DNA of 64,000 bases. It comes from Acanthornis magna. Lineage: Eukaryota; Chordata; Aves; Passeriformes; Acanthizidae. The notes beneath the pieces were generated by a model. It was not told the DNA's origin. It ran no database searches and saw only the letters and a list, made by a program, of their open reading frames with translations. Below are positions 1 to 13,200 of this stretch, piece by piece; position 1 is the stretch's first letter; every line of letters begins with the position of its first letter. A program made the translations under genes and the position numbers. The DNA lies in assembly GCA_036785705.1 (NCBI GenBank), contig JAWUZG010000001.1, positions 8,246,001 to 8,310,000 on the forward strand. The letters run 5' to 3'.

Positions 1-574
1 AGCATTTGGATGCTGGAACATAGAAACAGAAATAAAAACTTGTCTGTGCTACATGTTCATTGAATAGTGACATGATTAACAAATAGTGGGTTTAGATCCT
101 TTAAAAAATGCAGTTTCAAGTAGTATAGCTTCCAGAGTGAGGAATTCCCCCGTGCTCCCATTCTTGAGAAGTCACTGAGTCTGACAAACAGGAAGGGAGG
201 GATAATGGCAGAGAAAACACTGGCAACACACAAAAAATGCACAAAACTGAGAAGCCTTTTCAATCCGTTTCGTGGCTATTCATCTGTTCTGACTGCTCCT
301 ATCAGGTAGGTATGGAACAACCCTGAAATTAAGGCTAGGCTTCTGCACACGAGCAGTTTTTCCATGGTGGGCACTGCAAACTGGCACATCCTCGTGGAAG
401 ACACATACATCAAAATGAATTAATAAGTGCACTTGGATGAACAGGGAGAAGCTGTGGTCCACTGGTCCCATAATTATGGGGAAAGGCCATGTGCAAACCC
501 TGGCACTAGGCTGGGAAATAGTACATGTGATTTCCATTCCCATCTCTGCCTTACTCCTCCTGCCAGAGTTTGAA

Positions 575-655
575 CAAGACTCTAAGTCTCTCTGTGCTTC
601 AGTCTGTAACAGAGTAATAATATTTCCCTGCCTCACTGTGGGACACTGTCATCCA
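575..655. repeat. MIR-like ancient SINE fragment (weak)
   Basis: The order CTCTCTGTGCTTCAGT, then GTAATAATATTTCCCTGCCTC, resembles the MIR-type block that normally reads as a 'cttaacctctctgtgcctcag...aataatacctacctc' pattern. The rest of the element is not convincing, so this could be a remnant or chance. Confidence 0.35.
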
Positions 656-1639
656 GATATTGTGCTGATGGGTACAATTGAACAATCTGCCATATATTAA
701 AAAGAAAACTTGTTCAGATGGATGGTGCTTTATCACTGAAAAACGTCAAGTGAATGAGGTGTACTCGCTTTTTATAGGTTCCTTGTATGTGCTTTGTTAT
801 AATAAGAAATGCATCACCACTGTGGGGACCTGAGTCATCTTTGTCCTTATTCTGCTCTTTTTCCAGTGTTTTCCTTGAATGCAATACACATAAATCAGTA
901 TAAAAATGGAGTAATACCATGGCAAATCATAGGTTTTGTTTTTCTCCCTGGAAGTTGCACTAGCCCTGCAGTCCAAAACAATTATTACCATGTAATTTAT
1001 TTTCACTTTATTATGTTTCTCTGAAATACAAATTGGAGTTTGCTGGTTATGCAACAGCTCTCCATATTCATTTTCCTACACAATGAAGCTTCAGCTGGGA
1101 ATACATACAAATTAAGGATTCAAATCTTTCTAAGAAGTTTTGAAAAACTTCCTTTAGAGCCAGCTTCTATCAAATCCCATTTGGTTTTATAAGCTGCTGA
1201 AAACTCTAATCAGAAACGTCTGTGCTTATGGGCTCAAAACAGAGTATCTTCTGTATCTTACCTTACTTCCCTGCAAGAATCTCTGAATAACGTCAAAATG
1301 GTATGCCTTTCCTAATTCAAACATTTGGCAAAACAGTGTTTTAATAAATGATGTAACAGGGGAGATCATAATAGGAAACATCTGTACAGATTGCTGAAGG
1401 CAAGCTCAAAGTATGTCAGAGTCTAAGAATTTACCACAAGGAAAAATTACTGAGAAAAATATGTAAAAAATGTTTATGTTCAGTGTTGTTTGAAAGACAA
1501 CATGAACAAAATGTGTAACTATACCACACAAGTAGACCACAACCCTCTTTTAATATTTACAAAGCTATTGAAGGGCTGACACAGGGAAGTAAGAGCTCAT
1601 CCCTGACTAGCAGGGAAAGAGGATGACCTGTCCCTTTTT

Positions 1640-1695
1640 GATAGGAAATCTCAGGCACAGAGAGGTCAAATCAAAACTGTTCCTCTGATCTGAGT
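1640..1695. repeat. MIR-like core fragment (weak)
   Basis: AATCTCAGGCACAGAGAGG followed by TCAAATCA resembles the MIR-family segment with 'gaggcacagagaggtcaagtgac'. Only about 30 bases align by eye. Confidence 0.35.
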
Positions 1696-2540
1696 GTAAT
1701 AAAACTTAGGCAATCAATTTCATTTACCTGCTGCTTCATCAAAAAAAGCAATGTGTCTGAATCTGCCATTGCTTTCAGCTAAAGGAGACATTTGGCCGCC
1801 TCAGACACCATGTCCAAGATTTCTCAAGTCGGAGATCTCCAAAATGAGTATGTGAATTGAAGGTCATCCATCATATAAGGAATTTGCCTAAGGACACTCC
1901 TACACTGAGCATCCTAATAACCTGATTCCCTGTGCTTCAACACAATACTCTTCTTCATTTCTTACTTTTTCTCATCCATCTGTACCAGTAGGGAATGAGT
2001 AAGAAAAAACAAAGAAAAACATGCGGCTGAAACACACCGTGCTCTGAAATTCCATACCAGGCTTTTGCCAACAGGTAGGGAAGGTAGCCACTGAGGTTGT
2101 AAGCAGGGATACACAAAAAAAAGTGCTCTCTGAGTGTCATGCATTTAGATTCCAGGAGGAAAAAAGCAGTGAAAGACAAAAAATAAGGAGACTGGACACA
2201 TTCTGGGGAATGAATAATAAAGTTGGACAAGCACACAGCACCCTGTCAGCCTCTTGCTAACAAAAAGTCAACTATTCCAGGAATTGATGCCCTATGCCTG
2301 GAGTCCAAGAGGCAAAAGTGCTAAGAACCTCCAATGTTTCATATTTTCTTAAGCTTGGCCAGGTCTAGAAGGAAAATATTTGCAGTATTATGTAGCATTG
2401 AGTGAGGATGTCTCTGCTGTGCCAGATACCTGATTATGAGAGCTCAAGGGCTACTGACAGTGTGTGTCACTGAAACTCAAACCAGAAGTTTTGCTCTATG
2501 CTTGGCTAGTAACTGCATATTTTTTGTCATTCCTCAGAGC

Positions 2541-2561
2541 TTTTAAAACAGTGTTTTAAAA
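2541..2561. repeat. Perfect 9-bp inverted repeat
   Basis: TTTTAAAAC, a 3-base spacer AGT, then GTTTTAAAA. It is a perfect stem in AT-rich DNA, with no flanking signal for a terminator or gene. Confidence 0.8.
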
Positions 2562-3503
2562 ATGGAAAGACACTGGTTCAAGGTTTTAGTTGTTGATAAT
2601 TGTTTCTCCATGCATGAGGCTACACAGTTTTGAGGGGAGCTGAGGATGGATTTTTAATAACAAACTCCATTACTCAGAACTATGTAAAATATTTTTGTGT
2701 TCTATAAAAATAATGCTGATTCTGTTCAAATAAACTCACTGCTGAGATGCTGCAGTAAGCTTCAATATTTTTAGACCATTTGGGCCCCAGGCAATCTGAA
2801 GTAAATATATTTATTTTAGCTTGTCCCTGGTGTAAACAGAGAAAACCTGAGCATCAGGGTAAAGGTCATAATCCCATGGGCAACATCTGTTGTCTTGAAT
2901 TTTGAGGAACAGTTTGGACTGTGTGTGCAATAAAAAGCGATCTCTGCTCAATCTTCTTGCACCCCTCCAAGTCTCCTAGCCCCAAAATGTTGAAACCCTT
3001 GAATTTCACCACCTGTATTAGACAGGAGTGGGTCAGCTAAAAGTGCTGGACAAGCTTCAAACTGTGACTCAGTCTCAGGGTGTCCCAGCTCCAGTGAGAA
3101 CCTCCAACGAGCTCTCATTACCTCTTGCCATCACTCTAAATCAGGAAGTATGAAGCTCTATAAACTCACGTACTTTAATCTTATTTTTTTCAATCTGTAC
3201 TCATTCTTCTAAAAAAAAAAGTCAATGCTCTTCATTGAGTTAAAACATCACATACAGAACGGACAATCTTTATGTTACATTTTGCCACACAGATATACAC
3301 ATTTAAAAGCTTATACAGTTTGTGTATATTTTCCTTCTATTATGCTGTAAAGTGAGGAATGGCATTTATTAATTGTTTTACTCATGATTTCCTGCTTTGG
3401 CAGGAATCAGAATCCATTTCAAAATACCAGGCGCTTCAGTTATGCCTGATTATTATTTATGTAAAATTATTTCACATGTTCTGGACCAGGAAAAACAAAA
3501 AAT

Positions 3504-4712
3504 TCGTAGAGTCATAGAAGATGCTGAGTAGGAAGGGACCCATCAGGGTCATCAAGTACAACTCCTGACCCTGCATGGGTCACCCCACCAACCCTACCAT
3601 GTGCCTGAGAGCATTGTCCAAACACTTACTGAATTCTGCTGTGACCACTCCCCTGGGGTGTCTGTTCCAGTGCCCAAGCTCCCTCTGGGTGAAAAATCTC
3701 TTCCTTTCCAGGATATCAAAACTTCCCCTGACTCAGCTTCATGCTGTTTCCTTGAGTCCTGTCACTGGTCATGAGAGTGCAGAGATCAGTGCCTGCCCCT
3801 CCTCTTCCATCATGAGGAAGATGTAACTGCAGTGAGGTCTCCCCTCCACATCTTCTCCAGGCTGAACAGACCAAGTGACCTCAACCACTCCTCATAAGGA
3901 GTCCCCTCCAGACCCTTCACTATTCTCATGTCCTTCCTTTGGACACTCTCTAATAGCTCAATCTCTTTTCTTTTATTGTGGCATGCAGAACTGCCCCCAG
4001 GACTCGAGGAAAGGAAAGGGACCTGGGGGACCTGGTCAATGGCAAGTTGACCCAGGTCCCTTTCCACGGCTGTCATTCCCCAGTCTGTCCATACATCCAG
4101 GGCTGCCCCATCCCAGCTTCAGAGTCCAGCACTTTCCCTTGTTGAACTTCAAATTGTTGGTGATTGCCCAATTCTCTAATTTGTTGTGGTCTCTCTGAAG
4201 GGCCTCTCTGCCCTTGAAGAAGTTGACAGCTCCTTCCAGTTTAGTGTTGTCAGCAGATTTACTTAGTATTCCTTTGAATCCTGCATCCAGGTGGTTAATA
4301 AAGATGTTGAAGAGCACAGGGCCGAGGATGGAGCCCTGTGGAGCCCCACCAGGGACAGGTCACCAGCCTGATGTCCCCCCACTCTGTAAGCTTTGTGCCT
4401 GACCCGTGAGCCAGCTGCTCACCCATCGTGTGACACATCGTTATCCAGATGTGTGCTGGACATTTTGTCCAGAAGGATCCTGCAAGAGAACATATCAGAA
4501 GCTTTGCTGAAGTACAAAAAGATGACATCTACTGGCTTTCCTAGATCAGCTAGGGGGGTTACCCTGTTGTAGAAGAAAGTTTCAACAAGAAGGACTTTGT
4601 CCTCATGAAGCCATGTTGGGTGTCACCAACGATGGCATTGCTCTCCAGGTTTTCAATACCACCCTGAATAATCTTTTCCATTATTTTCCTGGGCATTGAA
4701 GTGAGACTGATA
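3504..4712 (-). mobile_element. CR1 LINE copy, 5'-truncated
   Basis: The lower-coordinate end shows the reverse complement of the CR1 tail (TCATAGAAGATGCTGAGT, then GGAAGGGACC and TCCAACTC-like sequence), so the element runs on the minus strand. At 4036-4317 the minus strand still translates to the C-terminal half of the CR1 reverse transcriptase, with LFNIFINHLDAG and later ALQRDHNKLENWAITNNLKF. The catalytic tetrad region is altered (SADN where FADD is usual) and frames are interrupted, so the copy is dead. Position and orientation are opposite to MAGI2. Confidence 0.85.
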
Positions 4713-7700
4713 AAAAAGATTTCTTAATGTAATATTTGTTGATTTACTTATTTATAGATATAGATTACTCAGGTTATATATTATATATTACTGAAATATT
4801 TATTATATTTATCAAAATATTTATTATTGAAAAATGTAAAAAAAGAGAAAAGTAGTTATTGTTTCATATGACACATCCTTCAACATTTTAGATCTAAGCA
4901 GTTCACAATCACTCAGATCTCTGGGATATTCAGATGCAACACTGCTACAAGTCCATCTCTGCTTTTCTCAGTGTTTGCACTGATTATAGACACTGGAGTG
5001 CCTATCTGCTGTGTACCTGCAGTCATGATTTATAAATAACAGTTCATAACAAACTGTTCCTGTGTTTTTCTGCTCACAAGAACTGAAATACACATAAAAC
5101 ATGAGTCCTTCAAGGATATTATGCAGTGGGCTTTTTGTAGTGAGGCTATTCTAAATCTAATGTAATGAAACAGCAAGGTTAAAAGCTCACTATATTTAAC
5201 TTTATTTATAGCAAAGCAGCTGTACTAGTTCAAGGCATTTCATTTTCCCAAGTAAGCTTTTGCATAATTGTCTGCTTTTCTTGTTCAAATGAAGAAAAAA
5301 AGAAAAATTGGCAGTGTATGAAAGGAAGAAAGCAGACATAAGAAACACATTCCTAACATGGATCCACAGTGACACAATGAAGATCTGAGTCTGGGAATTC
5401 ACCAAAGTCTAGATATATTTGGAAGAAAATGAAGAATTCACTTGCAGAGATCTCTCTCAAAGACAGATATATTCAGATGAGTTCTAGATCTCCTTGAAAT
5501 GTCATTCATCAAAGCAACTCCTGACTGCAGATCCAAGCTCTGGTGCTTAGAAGGTGCAGTCCCCCGAGGTATTGTGTTTTACCATTATAACTGAGATATA
5601 TCACCTTTTTTACCTAAAGAGGCTGAAATCATGCCTTCACTCCTACAAACCAGGGAAGTCATAGAAGCACACTGAACATTGTTCCACACCAGCATGCATA
5701 AGAAATCCCATTTTGCATTAAATTAGATATTAACTCACAGTAAGCAATTATTTATACTGCTACATAGAAAAAGCCTTTAGGAAGAGTACACACAGTTGTG
5801 TTTTCAAGCTTAACTCTCTCTCCTGACTGATGATTGTTTGATTTCTGAAGCTGTGTGATGCATAAAGTCTAGGCAATTACTAAGTTTTTTAAGATGCAGG
5901 CAGATTTAGATCACCTATGGATACGTCTTCTATATATTTACACATCATTTATACAGATGACAAAGGGTCACATCCTGAGGATGTTGGAAATTTATGAGAT
6001 CCCAGAATCTGTCCTAAAGAATCACATGGGGCCTTCGTATTTATTAGAGATCCCCTGTCAATTGGCCATGGACTTCCAGACCATCTGAAGAAAAGGACCA
6101 CATCTACAGGCACAACTCTGTATCATCAAGCATTTTCTTGGCCATGCAAGTGCAAGTGGTTCCCACGTCACAGCACTAAACATCACAGCATGGGAATCAC
6201 TGCACTAAATTACACTTTAGATCCTGGAATTATATGGCAACTTAACACTGGAAGAGACAACATGGGGGCCTGAGTCCAGTTCTGCACAATCTCAGGCAAA
6301 TACATTGTTACTAAGGCCAGAGGTACATAAGGACATCAGATCTATTCTCTGTACCACCATGCACTGAACATCACACTGTGTTTGACTTAAGACCCTTCTC
6401 TTTAAGGAAAAAAAAATGTAGAAGAAATGATCATGCACAAGGACAGGAGGAATTAAGAGTCCCACCTATGGGGTGGGCCCTTGCAATGGACAGAAAAATG
6501 CCGACACTAAAATTCTTATGACCTATATTTATGCTGCCCTAAGGAGAATGAGCTCTTCGTCATTTCTGCGAAGTAAAAACAAAGGATAGGCTTTTAAATA
6601 ATAGCAGACAGTCTTACACAGCTTAAAACCAATAAATGTTCAGTACTAGGAGAGATTTTACTGGTCCCACCACAGACTAACACCTTAGCACTAAACCTGA
6701 ATTACAATTAGGAGACTGAGATAAAACGGAAGAAGAAAGGCTCAAGGCAGAAAGACTTACAGACCTTAGAAGTGGATTTCTAAATCTCTAAACACAATTT
6801 TTTGGAATTGCAGTGATAACTTTTTATTGGAAACTGTCTTGTGCTGTTTTTATATTTTATCATGGTAGAACCAACGCGAGTGCACTTGGGATATATGTAT
6901 GGTCATGGACTCAAGCCTGATGTGTTTGCTGCAGCCTTTGCAGGAGTGCCTGAATTTCCCCACACACACACACCAAGGAAAAGGTTTTCCACTTTCAGAA
7001 TCCAAGACTGCAGTGGTACTGGGGCGTGACCCCCACGACGTTAAAACAGTGGTGAAATTAACTTACAGAATAACACAATTTACACTGGATAATTTCCATA
7101 CCATCCCTCCCAGGACATCATCATGTTGCACGCCTGGCACTGGCACCACGAGCAGCCTGCCCAGGCAGCACGTGCTGCAGGGATAAGCCTGGAGAGGAAT
7201 GACAGGACAGTCGCTCTCCCTGGGCAGCAGCTGGGACTGAGACTCCCTGCCCAGCGTCCTGCACTCAAACAGGTCCTGCCAAATGCCATTTTCTACCAGG
7301 GTCCATGCCCAGCAACTCTCTCCCCCCTCCCGCGACCTCAAAGGGGCATCACAGTACACAAACTGTGCCCCTGCTACCCGGCCCAGGGCAGGAACCTCCC
7401 ATGTCAGTTTAATCAGGAAAGCAGATGGTCTGAAGGCACCTCTGCATGTTTTCATGTTTTCCCAGGCAAATGCCTGTTCAGAGAGCACCCCCCAAGTAGG
7501 AAGATGAGCTCATTCAGACTCAACACCACCACATGAGTAACAGAGAGCATAACACCAGAAACATTAATTTTTTTAATAAGTGGGTTCATGCTGAGAGTTA
7601 CAAAGTTGACCAGTGAAAGTATCAACCTTGTCAGATCTCTCCACAAATATATCCAGAAAGGCAAAGTGAATATGACAGTGTTTGAGGAATATTACAATAA

Positions 7701-9569
7701 ATAAATAAATAAATAAATAAGCAAAACAGCCTCCAAAACAACAACAAAACCAAACATCCCCCGCCCCCCCATCCCTACCTGACCCCCTTCTCCAAGTTGT
7801 TTAAGGCAGAGATTGCCCCCTACCACGATTTCTTCTTTGGGCATATTACCACAGCTCCAATTTTGCCCTCTAGGAATGGATTTATCAGTATCTCTATGGT
7901 ATAATTTAGCTAAAAATGTGAAATGATATATATTTCATATGCTTCGGTAGATGTTTAAATATGTTGATCTTATTTTTCCCTTTAGTTTATTTAGCATAGA
8001 AATAGTCTCTTTTTGGTGTTATGTATATTTTATCTCTTCCAAAAATATAGTATAAGTTATGGGTTAAGAATAGATTTTTCCATAATACTGCTCTGCTTTT
8101 AAGCTATTGTGACTGGTAAATAAAAACCCCTATTTACTACCATAACATTAAAGTAGCTCCGAGAAGAACTGGCTCATGGGTTGATTCAATTCAGGAGAGC
8201 AAGAATCAACAAAAACCAGAATGTCTACTTTACCCATCAGGGAACCGTGCAAATACGACTCCAAACTAGTTTGCCCCATGGTGCCAGACACAGCGAAATA
8301 GAAAGCCTGCCTCACATACACATTTTAACTCTTTTCACAGCCACAGCAAAGGAAGAGGAGTGTTCCCAAGAGGTAAATGCGTGCAGCCTCGCTGGCTGCC
8401 GTTGCCAGTTCAGAAGTTCTCTGAACAGGGGGGAGCAGAACATTGTGCGTGTGAGCTGCAAGAAGCCTGTGGAGGTAATGGTCACACCTGCTCTGGCTAC
8501 TACACAGCTGTGAAGGATATCTTTGTATCCAAATGACCAAATGATACAAAAAATCCATCTTAAGGAAGCATTCACATTTTGTCTAGTTTTTCATGCAGTT
8601 TCACACCTTAGAAACATGAAAGTTGTTATTGCATTATGACCAAACAGCTCTCCATGCATCTTTTATGATTCTTCCAGAGCCAAAACCATCTGAGTATCAA
8701 ACCGATTTGATATCAGTCTCATTTCAAAATGTAATAAAGATTGCAACTCCCAAGAGAAACGACTGCATTTTTCTGAAGGAAGGCAGAGAGTATTGGACCA
8801 AAGAACAGATTGTCCCACAGTCAGGGGTGGGAGAATGACCACTCCTTCCCTACTGGGCCAGTGCACAAGAGGGGGAGCAATTATGAACACTTTACATTTT
8901 TGAAATGCATACCATTATGAGTTACAACACAAATGGGAAAAAAACCCTCACCAAAGCCAAATGTAAGGCTGATCATGTATTCAGAAGTTTTTGGAGGAAT
9001 ATCAAATCTCACTCTGTATTCCTAATGAATACAAAAAGGCTGATCCTTCACAGTTGGTAGGTCGGTGCGAGCCATATAACAGAAATTTGTGTCTGTCCTA
9101 GCTCTGGAGTTAGAACTAGGGCTATCGAAATGATGGATGATAAGGGATGTTTTACAGTATCTGCTCCAAGCCTGCTTACATTTTGCATGTAAGTCTCTTT
9201 CTCTGCAGCGTGCTGGGAGAGCAGCAGATCTGAATGCTCTCAGTTATAAATGTCAGCTTCAAGCAACTCAGGTGGGATTGACAGAGCTAAGCTGGATTAA
9301 AAACAGCCCACATGAGAACAGAATCAGACCCAGCAGTTACAAAACAGCTATATTAGAAGACAGTTAGCTGTTTCCATAGAAATGGAAATATATATTCAAT
9401 CCCTTCAACTCAGAGCTCTGAACGAAGCAGGAGTAACCAAACTGTTTGTAAATGTGTCATGTCAAACAGAAATCTCTGGTAAAAGTGCAGACTTGTAATG
9501 CTTATAAACTAATGCAACTAATGTTTATAACACCAAGCCAGGAAAAATGCAGGCCCCAGTGTCTCCGAG
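4713..9569. other. Intergenic DNA between CR1 and upstream CpG island
   Basis: Mostly AT-rich. A GC-richer block at about 7090-7510 keeps frames open on both strands (137 and 141 codons) but I recognise no domain or repeat in it. Simple repeats are listed separately; nothing else supports a gene. Confidence 0.65.
7696..7720. repeat. (AATA)n microsatellite
   Basis: About six copies of the tetramer AATA/ATAA, followed after roughly 40 bases by a short C-rich run near 7758-7769. Confidence 0.9.
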
Positions 9570-10280
9570 CTGCCTTGCTCCTGGGAAGGACGAGAAGTGG
9601 AAGGCCACTGCGCATCGCTGATTATCGTGATAGCTCTGTCCTCACCCCGGGGTAGGGCAGTTTAGAGTGTTCACGCTTACTGGCGCTTCCCCCACGGCCC
9701 ATCCGTGCCGCAGGGGCAGCACCGCTCCCGCAGGCGGCAGCGGGCACCGGGACACGGTGCCACCAGATGGCACTCCAGAATGCTCGGCGTCACCCCGAGT
9801 GCCGCGGGGCAGCGCAGGCACCTCCCTGCCCGCCAGCGAGCCGGGGGCCGAGGCCGATAGCAAACTGCTAGAAGTACTCCCAGGCGGAAATGTTTGCGGG
9901 ATTTGGGCAGGGACATGCCCTCGGCAGGCACAGGCCGCTCCCGGTTTGCTGCCGTGCGGAGCCCTCGCTCGGTGCCCCGCGGCAGCAGGCGCCAGCAGCG
10001 GCACGGGTGAGCCCAGCCGTGCTGCCAGAGCTGGGCTCCAAACCCCGAAATAACCCTGAATGGCGTGCGGGGCTACAGCGAGCTGAAAGGAGCTCCGAGG
10101 AGTGAGTGAGTGAGTGAGGGGAGCAGGCAGGGAATGGTGAGTGCAGAGGACTCCGGAGCTGCAATCAGCGCAAGGAAGGCTGAGCCGCCGGCGTTGGGAG
10201 GTGGCGATGGCAGCCGGAGCAGGGGCAGTGTCTGCCACAGCTCTACCTCTGACCATTCTTATTCCACGCATAGCGAAAAT
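9570..10280. promoter_or_regulatory. Upstream CpG island, about 17 kb before MAGI2
   Basis: About 700 bp of CpG-dense sequence sits isolated in AT-rich DNA. Bird CpG islands often mark promoters, so this may be an alternative MAGI2 first exon, a non-coding RNA start or a distal regulatory element. Long open frames on both strands begin with non-ATG codons, have proline/alanine/serine-rich content typical of translated GC-rich DNA, and match no family I know. The island carries a full-consensus CTCF-like motif. Near 10102-10120 there is a short GTGA/GAGT tandem run. Confidence 0.65.
9760..9773 (+). promoter_or_regulatory. Candidate CTCF site, full 14-base consensus match
   Basis: The sequence CCACCAGATGGCAC fits every position of the core motif CCASYAGRKGGCRS on the plus strand. 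It lies within the upstream CpG island and points toward the MAGI2 promoter. Binding itself cannot be seen from sequence. Confidence 0.6.
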
Positions 10281-13200
10281 CAATTAGCAGGCACTTTTCT
10301 TTCGAGCTTAATCCCAATCTTGGGCTTTTCATTAACTTGGGGGAGTGTTGGCAACTCCCACATCAGCAAGAATTTCCCGATTGCTTTCAGAAACGCTGCT
10401 TGCTGCATTCCTCCGAGAAATGCCTTCCCATTTGCACAGCATAAACAAGCACAGGCATGGGCGAGACTTTCTGAAACCCTTTGCAGCAGCGTAAAATGGA
10501 TACTCCTCCACATGCCTTTATTTCTAAGGATGAACTTTGACTACTCTGCTTCTAGCAGTACTTTTCAAAGTTTTTTTCCTTTTTTTTTTTTTTGGCGACA
10601 AAATGAAAAGGGGAAAGTGGATAAAATCAAAAAGAGCAAAATGTAACTAAAACAACAAATTGACACTTCCTGGGGAAGACTGGAAAAAAAAAATTCTTAA
10701 AGTATTTCGCACTAATTTATTCTTAATTTCCAGTATGACCTCCTGTCCCCTGTGTTTTCATATGGCCTTTTAAGTATCTTTGATCCTAATGGCAGGTTCC
10801 AGACCCTTATTCCCTATTCACAGCGTTTTGTCCTCCGTGTCAGCCTAGTGTACTTGCAAATGCTTAGCAGATGTTTGTGTGCCTGGTAGGAAGTCACTTA
10901 TGTGCCTTTGTTCTATATTAGGAATGGCTGGTTTGCCTAGGCTGAAACTATTGATGGCAATAACAAAAACATGGAAAAATGATCTGACATTTTCCAAATA
11001 CAAATTTCATTATTTTAACAATAAAAACCTGCTATCCAAAGTATTTTTATTCCAATTAAGTTCTTCTAGGTTTGTGTTCTGGTCCTTCAAAAATTGTCCT
11101 GTATTTTCTTTTCAGCTCAGTCAGTCACTATGGCAATGGCCTAAACCATCGTCATATGTGGAGACATCAGTAATTTTAAAAGCTCTTATTTAAATATTTC
11201 TCTATTGAGGTAAATAGAGATACAGAGCTAAAGCTCTTGAAATCCTATGCAGAAGTGTTCCATGCAGAGAGTTTTAGGAAGTAATGAAACAGTTGAACAT
11301 TTTACACACATATTTACAACACTGTGTTTTGAAGAGCAGTAACTTGGTTACTATGTCATAAATACTTTATTAATTCTACTGACTTTGACAGATAGAAACA
11401 ACAACAAAATCCTATTTCTGAACCATCAGAACCTTTTCAGCTCCATGTCTAGCCCCTGTTGAAAATAATGTCCTAGGTTTTCCATCACCTTTTTCTACAA
11501 ACAGCTCTAATAGCAAAACACACCTTTCGGTCTCCAGAATTAAGAGCTGATGAAGACACCTTCCTCCTACCTAGAAGAAAGAGTGCTTGTGTGATGAACA
11601 GGAAAAAAATCTATTTTTTGTCCAGAGCTTTCAACCTGCCACATGTTCTCCACATTAGTGCATTTAAACACAAGTTATCAGTCATTTAAATTGTTCCGCT
11701 GTGCATGACATACAGAAATAGCCACTTGATGACACCAAAAACAGAGATTATGTGGGATATTATATACACATTGCCAACACAAGGGTGATCAATTCCTGCT
11801 GGGAAGTTACATAAATTTCCGCCTTTGCTCCAAGGACTACATAATCAGGCAATACAATGCTTCATGTGTGCTCTCTGTCTTCTGACCGTGGGGTAAAATG
11901 TCATCCCTCCTCTCCCTTGAATACATATGTACTCTATGTAAAATAGAAAAGCTGCAATATGAGAAATTGAGAAATGCAGGTGCCATATCATCGGGCTGCC
12001 AAGGAGAGTTGATCACAGGATTTTCACTTATTGAATGGAGATTAACCATTAGGTGGTGGAAAAAAATAGCTATAAAACATGGTTTATGCATGTAAATGTC
12101 CTTCCTTACAGTTTAGCATGGAGCATAAGAATGTTGTAAAAATTTTTAGATTCATATTGAAAACACCAGTGGATCAATTTCTTGGGCACCCAATCTACAC
12201 AACAGACGAACATTAATTATCAATGTACAATTTATACTTAGCCAGGTCCAAGTTTCCCCTACTACTCAAAGCTGACTCTGTAAGACCATAACTCTGCAAG
12301 ACTCAAGTCCTTCTGGAGTCCTATATCTGAAACAAGCACAGTGTATCTTTGAGAGATGCTTATCCACATCTAGCACTGATCAGTCAATTGTTCTCTTCTG
12401 CAGGAGCTTTCAGAAATCAAAGTGACAATTTACTATCCTAACTGGGGACTTTGGACTCCACCTCTTTTCACCTGCATGAAAAGGGTCACCACAGCCTCTA
12501 TCTGCAGGTTGTGAATTTGTTACGTATTTTGCAAAGTATATAGATAGAAATGTTTCTTCCCCCAATTAAGTTTTCCTATTCCCATGGTTTCCAAATGATA
12601 CTTTAAATGAACAGTAGCTGATTTTGGTAGCTGTTTCACAGAAATACAGCATTTGGAGTCTTGCCCACACAACAGCAAAGTTTTATGGGTATTAAGAATA
12701 GCAGAATTTATATTTATAAAGAATTATGTATATACTTCCTGCAGCTACTAATGTCAATTCCTCTGAAGATAACTGTTATATACATTAATTTTAATATTCA
12801 GAGTTTCTATACAAACAAGGACAAAGAAATATACCCATACATCCCCATATATATCTATTTATGCAGGAATATAGCAGAAGAATAAAGGAATAATACCCAG
12901 TAAGTTTAATTTTCAAAGCATTTTACAACTTTTAGCAAAAAACCTGAGTCCTGCTTCACCATTGCTTTTTCCATATTGTTCCTGGCATCTCTCACAGTGC
13001 TGTAGTATTAGCCTCCTCAGAGGACTCTGGATAGGTTGGATTTCACTGAGTAGACTCAGTTTTTTAGCTGGTTGTCAAAGAATGCTCCAGACACAAAAAT
13101 TAATTTTAGCACCTGTTCATTAGAGCAGGAAGAATGAACACCACGACCTTACAGAAATGTTTCTGATCCTTGTATCCAACACTTCAGAGAAGATAGGAGG

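Larger units (their letters stand above)
1..3503. other. AT-rich intergenic DNA, no gene seen
   Basis: All open frames are short (under 120 codons), lack recognisable domains and many start with non-ATG codons. Weak similarity to old amniote SINEs occurs at about 575-655 and 1640-1695. A perfect hairpin lies at 2541-2561. Confidence 0.7.

Noticed and set aside
4036..4317. A functional reverse transcriptase gene
   Set aside because: It is a fragment of a truncated CR1 with an altered catalytic motif and broken frames.
9642..10283. Minus-strand frame of 213 codons in the upstream CpG island
   Set aside because: It starts with TTG, is rich in Ala/Pro/Ser/Arg, and resembles no family; overlapping frames on the other strand are equally open.
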